From Sulfurovum sp. NBC37-1 (lineage in GTDB: Bacteria > Campylobacterota > Campylobacteria > Campylobacterales > Sulfurovaceae), in NCBI RefSeq assembly GCF_000010345.1, contig NC_009663.1, forward strand, positions 1,984,001 to 2,048,000: a stretch of 64,000 bases of DNA, given 5' to 3'. Position 1 is the stretch's first letter, and each line of letters starts with the position of its first letter. Shown here one piece after another: positions 23,976-32,408 of this stretch. The notes beneath the pieces are model-generated. The model was not told the origin of the DNA and did no database searches. It worked only from the letters and a program-made list of their open reading frames with translations. The position numbers and the translations under genes were made by a program.

Positions 23976-24973
23976 ATGGACTTTAACGGAAAAACCATAC
24001 TCATTACCGGCGGTGCCGGTTTCATCGGCTCAAATCTGGCATTCTACTTTCAGGAGAACTTTCCCCAAAACAATATTGTCGTTTTTGACAAATTCAGAAG
24101 CTAAGAGACCTTTTCCAACGGCAATCTGAAAAGCTTCGGTCACTACAAGAACCTGATAGGCTTTCATGGCGACGTAATCTGTGCGGCGACCTCAATTCCA
24201 AAGAGGATCTCCCGCTGCTTGAAGCATACGATTTCGACTACATCTTCCATGAAGCCACCATCTCAGATACACGTGTGTACGACCAGGAGATCATCATGCA
24301 GACGAATGTCAACTCTTTTTATGACATACTGGAAATGGCCAGACGCATAAACGTCGTTCTGGTCTATGCCTCTTCGGCCGCGACTTACGGGTCCCTGCCC
24401 TCCCTACAGACCGTAGGCAAAGAACATCCTGAAAACCCTTATAGTTTCAGTAAATATGCCATGGAGCAGATAGCCTACCGATATATGAATATCTACCCCG
24501 ATATGACCATCGTGGGACTGAAGTACTTCAATGTCTACGGCTCAAGAGAATTCTTCAAGGACAAGACCACTTCGACGGTCATACAGTTCGGCCACCAGAT
24601 ACTCTCGGGCAAAGCACCGAGACTCTTTGAAGGATCGGACAAGATCGTCCGTGACTTTGTGTATATCAAAGATGTGATACAGGCGAACATAAAAGCCTGC
24701 GCACCCAAAAAGAACGGTGTCTACAATGTGGAAACTTCCAAACCAAGAAGTTTTCAGGATATTGCCAATATCCTCCAGAAAGAGCTGGGCACGGACTATG
24801 GAATCGAGTACTTCACCAACCCCTTCACCGGCTACCAGATGCATACACAGGCAGATATAAGTACCTCAAAAGAAAATCTCGGATATGCACTGGAGTGGGA
24901 ACCTGAAGAAGGGATCAGGGATTATACAGACGAGATCAAAACCCTCTACGAAACAGAAGTGGCGCATGGATAA
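23976..24973 (+). pseudogene. hldD: ADP-L-glycero-D-manno-heptose 6-epimerase (HldD), internal stop and frameshift
   Basis: Short-chain dehydrogenase-type epimerase, here broken. Frame 1 gives MDFNGKTILITGGAGFIGSN and on to FDKFRS, then TAA at 24102-24104. The same frame continues with ETFSNGNLKSFGHYKNLIGF up to a second lesion near 24180-24185, where one extra base shifts the frame; the downstream frame reads EDLPLLEAYDFDYIFHEAT and carries the YSFSK catalytic pair and NVYGSRE. The last four codons overlap the start of hldE by eight bases. A product restarting at the internal ATG at 24275 would lack the NAD-binding fold. Confidence 0.9.
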
Positions 24974-26304
24974 GATCAGAGCCAAAGATGCCAGGATCGC
25001 CGTAGTGGGCGATCTGATGATAGACCACTACATCTTGGGGGAGTGTGAACGTATCTCTCCCGAAGCACCCGTGCAGGTGCTGGGGGGGGAAGATGCCAAT
25101 GCCGCGCTCGCAGAACAGCTTCTCTCCCATGCAGGCGCGAACTGCGATACCGTCATTCAGCAGGAGAAATGCGTCACGACCAGAAAAAGCCGTGTGATCA
25201 CCTCCAACCAGCAGATCATCCGTTTTGACGATGAGAGCAGAGAAGATATTTCCTTAGGCTCACAGTATGCGCTTCTCACAGACCTTCAGAAGAATATCTT
25301 CTCTTATGATGTAGTACTGCTTTCCGACTACGGCAAAGGGGTCCTTACCCCGACACTTACAAGGGACATCATCTCCCCTTGCCAAAGCCCACGACAAACT
25401 GGTATTGGTAGATCCCAAAGGGACTGACCACAGCAAATACGAAGGTGCCACGCTTCTGACACCGAACAGGAAAGAAGCTTCTTTGGCCACAGGCATCGAG
25501 CTTTCGGATCACGACGCGCTCAGAGAAGCCGGTTTTAAACTCAAGGATGAACTTTCCCTTGCCTATAGCATCATCACACTGAGCGAAGAGGGGATCGCCA
25601 TTTTCAATGACGGGATGCATATCATCCCCACGGTCGTAAGAGAAGTGTATGATGTCACAGGTGCGGGCGATACGGTACTTGCATCACTGGGCGTCGCCAT
25701 AGCAAGCGGGCTTGACATTACCGAAGCCTGTGGATTCGCCAACAAGGCGGCCGCTATCGTTGTGGCAAAGGTCGGTTCGGCTACAGCGACACTCAACGAG
25801 ATAGAAGAGTATGAGCATTCACTGAACAAGGGACAGGCGGAAAGCAAGATTAAGGACTTTGCGCAGATAGAACGCATAGCCAAACGTCTGAGGGCACAGG
25901 GAAGGAAGATCATCTTTACCAACGGCTGTTTCGACATTCTCCACCGCAGACATGCGACCTACCTGCAGCAGGCCAAAGCGTTGGGAGATTTCCTCATCGT
26001 CGGCTTCAACTCCGATGAGAGTATAAGACGACTCAAAGGTGAATCAAGGCCGGTCAACGACCTTGAGGACAGGGGTTTTCTTCTGGCCGCACTGGAAAGC
26101 GTCGATTATGTCGTACCCTTCACCGAAGACACCCCTTACGAACTAATCAAACGTGTCATACCTGACGTGCTTGTCAAAGGAGCAGATTATGAGGGTAAAG
26201 AGGTGGTCGGTAGCGAAATCGCCAAAAAGGTAAAGCTCATTGATTTTGTCGAGGGGAAAAGCACTTCATCGATTATCGGGAAGATTTCCGGGAGCAGTTG
26301 TTAA
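24966..26304 (+). pseudogene. hldE: Bifunctional heptose kinase/adenylyltransferase (HldE), deletion, frameshift and active-site change
   Basis: Normally the N-terminal PfkB kinase makes heptose 1,7-bisphosphate and the C-terminal domain activates it with ATP. Three lesions are visible. After SPEAPVQVL the sequence jumps, through a run of eight G (25082-25089), to GEDANAALAEQLL. About 30 or more residues, including the sugar-binding LGGAGNV segment of the family, are missing. A frameshift near 25375-25380 separates RDIIS from LAKAHDKLVLVDPKG. In the nucleotidyltransferase domain the HxGH motif reads HRRH (25942-25953) instead of HRGH. The remainder (DVTGAGDTV, GADYEGKEVVG) is well preserved, so decay looks recent. 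Confidence 0.9.
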
Positions 26305-26309
26305 AATTT

Positions 26310-26339
26310 GTAGGGTACTGTATTCTCACAGCACCCTAC
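26310..26339. repeat. GTAGGG hairpin repeat, single copy
   Basis: GTAGGGT at 26310-26316 pairs with ACCCTAC at 26333-26339, and CTGT with ACAG inside, with one mismatch. It lies between the hldE stop and the convergent msbA. Its right head supplies the TAG stop of msbA (26336-26338), and it could serve as a two-way terminator. Confidence 0.7.
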
Positions 26340-28042
26340 GCTTCGCCCTTATTCGCCAGTCTTCTAAACGCTTCAGAACGGGACAGCAATTCACTGTAAC
26401 TTCCCCTGTCAATGATCCTGCCTTCTTCAAAAAGTAGGAGCGTATCGGCATTTTCCACCGTACTGAGCCTGTGCGCCACAATAAAGGTGATCATTTCATT
26501 TTTGATCCCTTCAAGCGCCTTCTGAATAGCTTTCTCACTTTTATTGTCCAGCGCAGAGGTTGCCTCGTCGAGTATGAGTATCTCCGGTGATTTGTAGAGC
26601 GCCCTCGCCAAGGCGATACGCTGCCGCTGACCACCGCTCAGGTTGACACCGAATTCGTCAAGCGGTGTATGTATCCCCTCTTCCATCTCTTTGACAAAGT
26701 CCCATGCCTGTGCTTTTCTCAATGCAGCAATAGCCTGCTCTTCATTGACCGAGCTTCCATACGCGACATTGGCAAGCACCGTGTCCTGGAAAATATAGAT
26801 ACGCTGTGTCACATAGGCGATCTTTTTATGCAGGGAATCAAGCGTGTATTTGGCAATATTCAGATCATTGATCTTCAGTTCTCCCGAAGTCGGTTCATAG
26901 AAACGAACAAGCAGATTCACAAAACTGCTCTTCCCCGCTCCGCTATCCCCCACCAGAGCATAGACTTTTCCTTTGTTTGCTTCAAGGTTTATTTCATCCA
27001 GTGCCTTTTTATCACCATAGACCAGTGAAACTTCGTCAAATACCACTTTTTCGACATGTTCCAGGACCTTGTCTCCTGATACGATCGTCGGTCTGCTTTC
27101 AAACAATTCGTTCATTCTTTCCATCGCCGCGACTGCATCCTGTATCATGTTATGTACATTGGAGAGTACTTTTATGGGATCGTAAAGCATGAAAAGTGCC
27201 GTTACAAAAGCGAAAAAGGTCCCTACTGTGATCTCGTTATGGATTACCTGAAGTGCACCGACATAGATGGCAACCGCAATGGCCACGGAACCGAAAACTT
27301 CAAGGGAGGGGCCAACGAGCGCATTGATCTTCATCTGCTTGATCGCCAGTTGGAAGAAATTCATATTTTCTTTGGAGAAACGTTCAAATTCATACTCCTG
27401 GGAAGAACTAGATTTTATCACTTCGATATTGTTGAAGATCTCAGTCAGGCGGGAGGTCAGGTCGGAATTGCTCTCCTGTGAACGTTTGGAGTACTTTTTC
27501 ATCTTGCGTGCCAGGATCTGAAGCGGCAGAAGTGCCAGCGGCATGACCACCAAAAAATAGAATGCCAGTTTCGGACTCTGGTAAATAACATAGGCAGTAA
27601 GCGTAACGATCAGCATCGATTTGACCATCAATGTCGGGATCATGGAAGAAACAACAGTTTGTATACGGTTGATGTCGTTCGTGACACGGCTCAGCAGCTC
27701 TCCACTGCGCATTTTGTTAAGGTACTCAATATCCTGATACATCAGGTGACGGGCCAGTCTGTCACGGAGTTTCCGGACGATATCATCCCCGATATAGACC
27801 GTATAGTAGGTCTGCACGAAACGCCCTGCGGATTTCAGCATGAAGACACCGACGATTGCAAAAGGGATCAGTTTCAGCATCTCCTGGTCCTTGTTGATGA
27901 AGATATCATCCAGTACAGGTTTTAAAAGCTGGGCCGTAAGTGTCGTACCTACTGCCACTGCAATCATACCAATGATAGCAAAGATAAACTCTCTTTTGTA
28001 ATTGAGCATATAGGGTAGAAAGTATTTTATAAGTTGTTTCAT
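26336..28042 (-). CDS. msbA: MsbA-type lipid/LPS ABC exporter
   Basis: Half-transporter that flips lipid A-core across the inner membrane. The 568-residue protein has six membrane segments in residues 1-310 and an ATPase domain with Walker A GDSGAGKSS, the Q-loop VTQRIYIFQDTV, signature LSGGQRQRIALARAL, Walker B ILILDEATSALD and the H-loop IVAHRLSTV. Assignment to MsbA rests on length, topology and the surrounding LPS genes; a general multidrug exporter is the alternative. It is convergent with hldE. A second, degraded copy of an MsbA-like ATPase lies at 34049-34495. Confidence 0.88.
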   Translation of the reverse strand: MKQLIKYFLPYMLNYKREFIFAIIGMIAVAVGTTLTAQLLKPVLDDIFINKDQEMLKLIPFAIVGVFMLKSAGRFVQTYYTVYIGDDIVRKLRDRLARHLMYQDIEYLNKMRSGELLSRVTNDINRIQTVVSSMIPTLMVKSMLIVTLTAYVIYQSPKLAFYFLVVMPLALLPLQILARKMKKYSKRSQESNSDLTSRLTEIFNNIEVIKSSSSQEYEFERFSKENMNFFQLAIKQMKINALVGPSLEVFGSVAIAVAIYVGALQVIHNEITVGTFFAFVTALFMLYDPIKVLSNVHNMIQDAVAAMERMNELFESRPTIVSGDKVLEHVEKVVFDEVSLVYGDKKALDEINLEANKGKVYALVGDSGAGKSSFVNLLVRFYEPTSGELKINDLNIAKYTLDSLHKKIAYVTQRIYIFQDTVLANVAYGSSVNEEQAIAALRKAQAWDFVKEMEEGIHTPLDEFGVNLSGGQRQRIALARALYKSPEILILDEATSALDNKSEKAIQKALEGIKNEMITFIVAHRLSTVENADTLLLFEEGRIIDRGSYSELLSRSEAFRRLANKGEA

Positions 28043-28098
28043 CGTCTATGTTCTTTTTTTACTTAATTGTACAGTAAAACTGCTGGTTTATTTCATTT

Positions 28099-28845
28099 TT
28101 ATTTTTCAAGTTCTTCGTTCTTTTCATACAGTTTCATATATTTGTAAAAATTCTCTATCATATTCGAATAAGCCATAATCAAGCCGGGATAACCGTCAAG
28201 AAATCCCAGTTTGAAAAAATATTTTCGAATAAATGTAAAACTTGAACTTCCTATAGCTTTCAGTGGTGAGGAATCTCTTTTCCCAACATTTTGTTCAGCA
28301 AAAAGTGTAGAATAACGGTCAGCTTTAATGATGAATTCCGATATGGACGTATATCTGAGATGTTTCAGCGAAATATTCAGATATTCCACTTTCATATTAT
28401 CAGTAACGACCCCCTCATGCACCATTTTTTCACTGATATTGGTTTTCGTTCTGTTGTAGAGCCTCGGAAGGATATCATTGCTCCAGCCATGCTTAATCTC
28501 AATGTCTTTATAATAGTTGACCCGCTTTATCGAATAGACAGTATCTTTATCCAGGCTTTTTGACCTCAACGTATTAACAAATGTGTTTGTGACAATCTCA
28601 TCACTATCAAGAGAAAGTATCCAGTCATGTTTTGCATAGGTCGAAGCAAGCCTTTTGGTTGGTCCAAACCCTATAAATTCACCTTCTACAAGATTTACGT
28701 TTGAAAATGCACGACAAATCCCCTGTGTACCGTCTGTAGAACCGTTATCGAACACTACCACATCATCAAATGCTGCAAGAGCCTTCAGACATTTTTCCAT
28801 GGTTTTTACGCCGTCCTTTACAATGATTACTATACTTATATCCAT
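28099..28845 (-). CDS. Family 2 glycosyltransferase (WaaE/KdtX-like)
   Basis: Likely adds a hexose to the LPS inner core. From the ATG at 28845, four bases after the lpxL stop and with GGAAGG before it, the product has 248 residues. It shows the family 2 opening ISIVIIVKDGVKTMEKCL, the nucleotide-binding VVVFDNGSTDGT, the metal-binding DSDE in WILSLDSDEIVT, and a tail with FKLGFLDGYPGLIMAY that is common in the KdtX/WaaE subgroup. An upstream in-frame start at 28923 would lie inside lpxL and has no ribosome site. Acceptor and donor sugar are not determinable. Confidence 0.85.
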   Translation of the reverse strand: MDISIVIIVKDGVKTMEKCLKALAAFDDVVVFDNGSTDGTQGICRAFSNVNLVEGEFIGFGPTKRLASTYAKHDWILSLDSDEIVTNTFVNTLRSKSLDKDTVYSIKRVNYYKDIEIKHGWSNDILPRLYNRTKTNISEKMVHEGVVTDNMKVEYLNISLKHLRYTSISEFIIKADRYSTLFAEQNVGKRDSSPLKAIGSSSFTFIRKYFFKLGFLDGYPGLIMAYSNMIENFYKYMKLYEKNEELEK

Positions 28846-28849
28846 TCGA

Positions 28850-29710
28850 TCATACCTTCCACCTGTTATGCATCCAGAACCACTGTGCAGGATACTTTCT
28901 GATGATCTTTTCCATTTCGTCATTGTATGCCTGCGTCATAGACGCAATATCATCATCTGCTTCCACAGGGTCTCCAACGAGCAATTCATATTTACCGTTG
29001 GAGACACGAGGTAGGAACATAGGGATAACCTGTATATCCAGCTTGTTTTTCATCGTAGCGACCAGTGGTGTTGCGTAGACATCTCTGCCAAAGAACTTGA
29101 CCTTTATACCTTCATGCTCCATGACCTTCTGATCGATCAGAATACCGACAATTCCCCCTTTTTTCAGGGTTTTCATAATGGTAACCGCCGCTTTTCTTTT
29201 ATGCACGGATCTGTTGTTGAAACGTTCTCTGAAAGGAGTGGTGATCTTACTGTCAATCTTTTTGTTGTCCCCTTCTCTTCCAATAACGACCATCGAATAG
29301 TCATGTTTTCCCAGGAATTGTGCCAGCAGTTCCCAGTTCGAGAAATGGGCCGTGATCATGATCCAACCTGTAGGATACAGCTGCTTCAAGGAAGCCAGTT
29401 TTACAAGGGCTTCTTCTTTATTGATGATCGCATCATCGATAGGAAAACGGTTCGAAAGCATCAGAAAGATCTCACTGACGGTCTTTGAAAGTTCGACATA
29501 AACCTCTTTTGCCAGAATTTCTATCTCTTTCCTGCTCTTATTGGGAAATGCAGCGGCAAGATTTTGTTTTGTGATCTCCCTGCGGGACCTTGAGAGATAG
29601 TAAAATACAAGTGCAACAGCTTTCATCAGGCTATATACCCATGATGTTGGTAGCAGTGCCGTAATGGCGATAAGCCCTCTTACGGATAGGTAAGCGGCAG
29701 TCTCACCCAT
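28850..29710 (-). CDS. Lipid A lauroyl/myristoyl acyltransferase (LpxL/HtrB family)
   Basis: Adds a secondary acyl chain to Kdo-lipid A at the inner membrane. The roughly 286-residue protein has an N-terminal hydrophobic anchor, the catalytic H-x4-E motif in ITAHFSNWE, the GREGDN segment, and IVGILIDQKV and FFGRDVYATPL farther on, then the C-terminal PAQWFWMHNRWK that is characteristic of the family. The ATG at 29710 (or a GTG two codons upstream) is the start. It is followed four bases later by the glycosyltransferase gene, an operon. Confidence 0.9.
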   Translation of the reverse strand: MGETAAYLSVRGLIAITALLPTSWVYSLMKAVALVFYYLSRSRREITKQNLAAAFPNKSRKEIEILAKEVYVELSKTVSEIFLMLSNRFPIDDAIINKEEALVKLASLKQLYPTGWIMITAHFSNWELLAQFLGKHDYSMVVIGREGDNKKIDSKITTPFRERFNNRSVHKRKAAVTIMKTLKKGGIVGILIDQKVMEHEGIKVKFFGRDVYATPLVATMKNKLDIQVIPMFLPRVSNGKYELLVGDPVEADDDIASMTQAYNDEMEKIIRKYPAQWFWMHNRWKV

Positions 29711-29881
29711 GTTCACCCGACCTGCACAGCTTCCGGATTACAGTAAAATAGAAAAGAGTTTGTTTCATCCGTCACCTTTTTGTAGTGATACAATTTTATC
29801 GAAATATCCTAAAAGAGTTTCAAATTGCAGAAATTATTGGATATAATTCTCCATGTTCAAAAAAAGGTGCTCTTCTTGGTT

Positions 29882-30610
29882 ATGGATAAAGTAAACATCA
29901 TCTGTATGAAATGGGGTGACAAGTTCCCTGCAGACTACGTCAACAGACTCTACGGCATGGTAGAAAGGAACCTCACTCTGCCTTTCAGATTTGTCTGTTT
30001 CACGGAAAATGGCAGAGATATCCGCCCGGAAGTAGAGATCCAACCCCTTCCCGAGCTCGATCTGCCTGAGAATATCCCCGAGAGAGGTTGGCGAAAGCTC
30101 ACCGTTTTTGCCGAAAACTTCGGCGGCTTGTCCGGTACAACACTTTTTCTTGACCTTGATGTCGTGATCGTAGACAGTATCGATGATTTTTTTACCTACC
30201 CGGGTGACTTTCTGATCGCCCATGACCGGCATCGTCCAAAAAAAATGGAAGGGAACTCATCGGTATTTCGTTTTGAAATCGGCAAATACCCCGAGATACT
30301 AAAATACTTCGAAGAGAATTTCGAACAGATAAAAAGTGAAGTGCGTCATGAACAGGCCTATCTCTCCCGTGAAATGTATAAACTAGGGAAACTTCAATTC
30401 TGGTCGGATGAATGGGTACCGAGTTTCAAATATCACTGTGCCCCCTCCTGGATAAAGTCCTGGTTCGAAGCACCTTCCATACCACAGGGAGCCAAGATCA
30501 TCCTCTTCCACGGTCTCCCCAACCCGCCTGAAGCCGTCAAAGGCATCAGCGGTAAATGGTATAGACACATTCAGCCATCTCCGTGGATAGAAGAGTATTG
30601 GAGAGAATGA
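29882..30610 (+). CDS. Putative glycosyltransferase with DxD motif
   Basis: The 242-residue product from the ATG at 29882 opens KVNIICMKWGDKFPADYVNR and contains TLFLDLDVVIVDSIDDFF, whose DLD is a typical metal/nucleotide-sugar site. Further on come FLIAHDRH, a conserved acidic stretch and a C-terminal FHGLPNPPEAV before PWIEEYW. This layout is familiar from uncharacterised glycosyltransferases of surface-glycan clusters; it lacks membrane segments. A TTG at 29825 would add 19 hydrophobic residues but has no ribosome site. It is followed four bases later by the O-antigen ligase gene, so the two are coupled. Confidence 0.75.
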   Translation: MDKVNIICMKWGDKFPADYVNRLYGMVERNLTLPFRFVCFTENGRDIRPEVEIQPLPELDLPENIPERGWRKLTVFAENFGGLSGTTLFLDLDVVIVDSIDDFFTYPGDFLIAHDRHRPKKMEGNSSVFRFEIGKYPEILKYFEENFEQIKSEVRHEQAYLSREMYKLGKLQFWSDEWVPSFKYHCAPSWIKSWFEAPSIPQGAKIILFHGLPNPPEAVKGISGKWYRHIQPSPWIEEYWRE

Positions 30611-30613
30611 TCA

Positions 30614-31846
30614 GTGAAAGACCTAATCAATAGAATAGATTTCGAACAAACCTATCACTATTTATTGCTTGCTTTTGCATTCACCTTACCACTTTCACGT
30701 GCCACGAACAGTTTATCTGTAGCATTGCTGATCTTACTTGTATTTCTTCAGGGACACTATAAACAGCAGATTGCACGCTTAAAACACTCACATTTTGCAA
30801 TTGCTATTCTTGCATTCATCTCCTTCACTGTTCTCTCTCTGTTATGGACCCATAATATGAAAATCGGCCTGAATGGCAAGATTCTTTATCTCTACTGGAT
30901 CGCCATATTCGCCATTGCACTTAATGTCAAAAAAGACAATATCCCGTCCGTCATCACTGCATTTGTACTGGGAATGGTCGTCAGTGAAGTACTCTCTTAT
31001 GGTATGTTTTTTGAATTGTGGACAATAAAAGGTCATGGCAAAGAGTATCCTTCTCCATTTATGATGCATATCGACTATAGTATTTTTCTTGCATTTACCG
31101 CCATAATTCTTCTAAACCGTATACTATCAAAACGTTATACACCCAAAGAGAAAATAGCTCTTTTGTTTTTCTTTATTACAATCACCGGTAATCTGTTCAT
31201 TAATGAGGGGAGAACCGGTCAACTTGCATTTCTAGTAGGTATATTCGCAACAGTGTTCATTCATTACAGAATCAATTTTAGGTCCATCATTGCAGCATTG
31301 GTTCTGATCGTCGTTATCTTTACTGGTGCATATACTCTGAGTGACAAATTCCAGACACGTGTACAGGCTGCCCAGCATGATATTACTAAAATCGAAAAGG
31401 GACAATTCACATCAAGCTGGGGTATGCGAGTTGCCATGTACATTGTGGCAGCGGATATCATTAAAGACCATCCATTAATCGGTGTTGGTGTTGGAGACTT
31501 TAGAGATGCCGCAACAGAAGCTCTAAAAAAGAATAATCACAACTTTAATAAAAAAGTCGTTCAGTTCATACCAAAATACCATTTTCACAGTCAGTACCTG
31601 AATGTCCTGGTACAAAATGGATTTATCGGATTCTTCCTGCTGCTTATGGTCTTTTATCAATTTACAAGGCTATCCATTTCAGATCCTGAGCTCAAGGAGC
31701 TAAGCCTGCTGATCGTTATTATGTTCCTGATCGGGTTCATACCGGAACCGCTTCTGATGAAGCAGTTCACCAACACGCTTTTTATTCTGTTCGCAGGCCT
31801 CTTCCTGGGTGCTTCCCTTCCACAAAGAACTCCTTCCGGAACTTGA
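30614..31846 (+). CDS. O-antigen ligase family protein (WaaL/RfaL type)
   Basis: Integral membrane protein of 410 residues with about eleven to twelve hydrophobic segments and one large periplasmic loop (roughly residues 240-345), the fold of the Wzy_C/O-antigen ligase family. In the loop the conserved positions include R-x-x-M-Y-x-x-A, HPLIGVGVGDFRDA and HFHSQYLNVLVQNG, where the H-x-x-Y-L histidine is typical. It would transfer a lipid-linked glycan to lipid A-core, or polymerise it. The start is a GTG at 30614, overlapping no gene but just four bases after the glycosyltransferase stop. Confidence 0.82.
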   Translation: MKDLINRIDFEQTYHYLLLAFAFTLPLSRATNSLSVALLILLVFLQGHYKQQIARLKHSHFAIAILAFISFTVLSLLWTHNMKIGLNGKILYLYWIAIFAIALNVKKDNIPSVITAFVLGMVVSEVLSYGMFFELWTIKGHGKEYPSPFMMHIDYSIFLAFTAIILLNRILSKRYTPKEKIALLFFFITITGNLFINEGRTGQLAFLVGIFATVFIHYRINFRSIIAALVLIVVIFTGAYTLSDKFQTRVQAAQHDITKIEKGQFTSSWGMRVAMYIVAADIIKDHPLIGVGVGDFRDAATEALKKNNHNFNKKVVQFIPKYHFHSQYLNVLVQNGFIGFFLLLMVFYQFTRLSISDPELKELSLLIVIMFLIGFIPEPLLMKQFTNTLFILFAGLFLGASLPQRTPSGT

Positions 31847-31858
31847 CAGGAATATGCA

Positions 31859-32105
31859 GTGAAACACAACTCTTTTTATATCAAGAACTTTTTATTTATT
31901 CTTTTTTCATACTTCCTATTGCAAATTGTTCTTAGAATTTTCATATCTCCAAATGTTGGACTTGATGAAGCGGAACAACTGTTATTTACACAGACTTTTG
32001 CATGGGGATACAATTCACAACCACCTCTTTTTATACATGGCTAAAATCTATTTTTTTTGAGCTGTTCGGAATAAATATATTTTCTGTGTTCTATATCCAA
32101 TACAC
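31859..32105 (+). pseudogene. ArnT-like (family 39) glycosyltransferase, N-terminal remnant
   Basis: From a GTG at 31859, with AGGA before it, the frame gives a first membrane segment and the motif GLDEAEQLLFTQTFAWG, the Asp-Glu pair of PMT/ArnT-type transferases, then stops at 32042. Shifting frame in a T run near 32030 restores PLYTWLKSIFFELFGIN and continues to about 32105, after which nothing of the roughly 500-residue family is left. Such enzymes attach a sugar from undecaprenyl phosphate to lipid A or glycans. The remnant lies between the O-antigen ligase and the phosphoethanolamine transferase genes. Confidence 0.75.
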
Positions 32106-32337
32106 CAGTATAGACAGCGTTTTCAACAAGTTCCAGAGAGCATATACACAAATATAGGCTTAATTCCTTTATATAATACAAATTAATAAAAAATTCATTG
32201 TCCTGCGCTTCTTTGATATATTTACAACAAGTGTATTCTACGTTCTTTCAAAAATACTATTTTACCTTTATGCGCCCAAAAGACACATAATCGAGTAAAA
32301 TTATTTTACTTTAATTTCGATATAATAAATATTTATA

Positions 32338-32381
32338 TTTTAATGACACTTTTATACTTTCAAACAAAAGTGTCATTAAAA
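32338..32381. repeat. Perfect 16-bp inverted repeat upstream of eptA
   Basis: TTTTAATGACACTTTT (32338-32353) and AAAAGTGTCATTAAAA (32366-32381) are exact reverse complements separated by 12 bases. The rest of 32106-32408 is AT-rich and without a readable gene. The hairpin could terminate transcription, act as an operator for the gene starting at 32409, or be the end of a lost element. Confidence 0.7.
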
Positions 32382-32408
32382 CAAGACTAAGGAACGTAAA
32401 TATTAAGT

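Noticed and set aside
25082-25089. G8 tract in hldE as a simple phase-variation switch
   Set aside because: Adding or removing G residues would not restore the missing substrate-binding block or the downstream frameshift.
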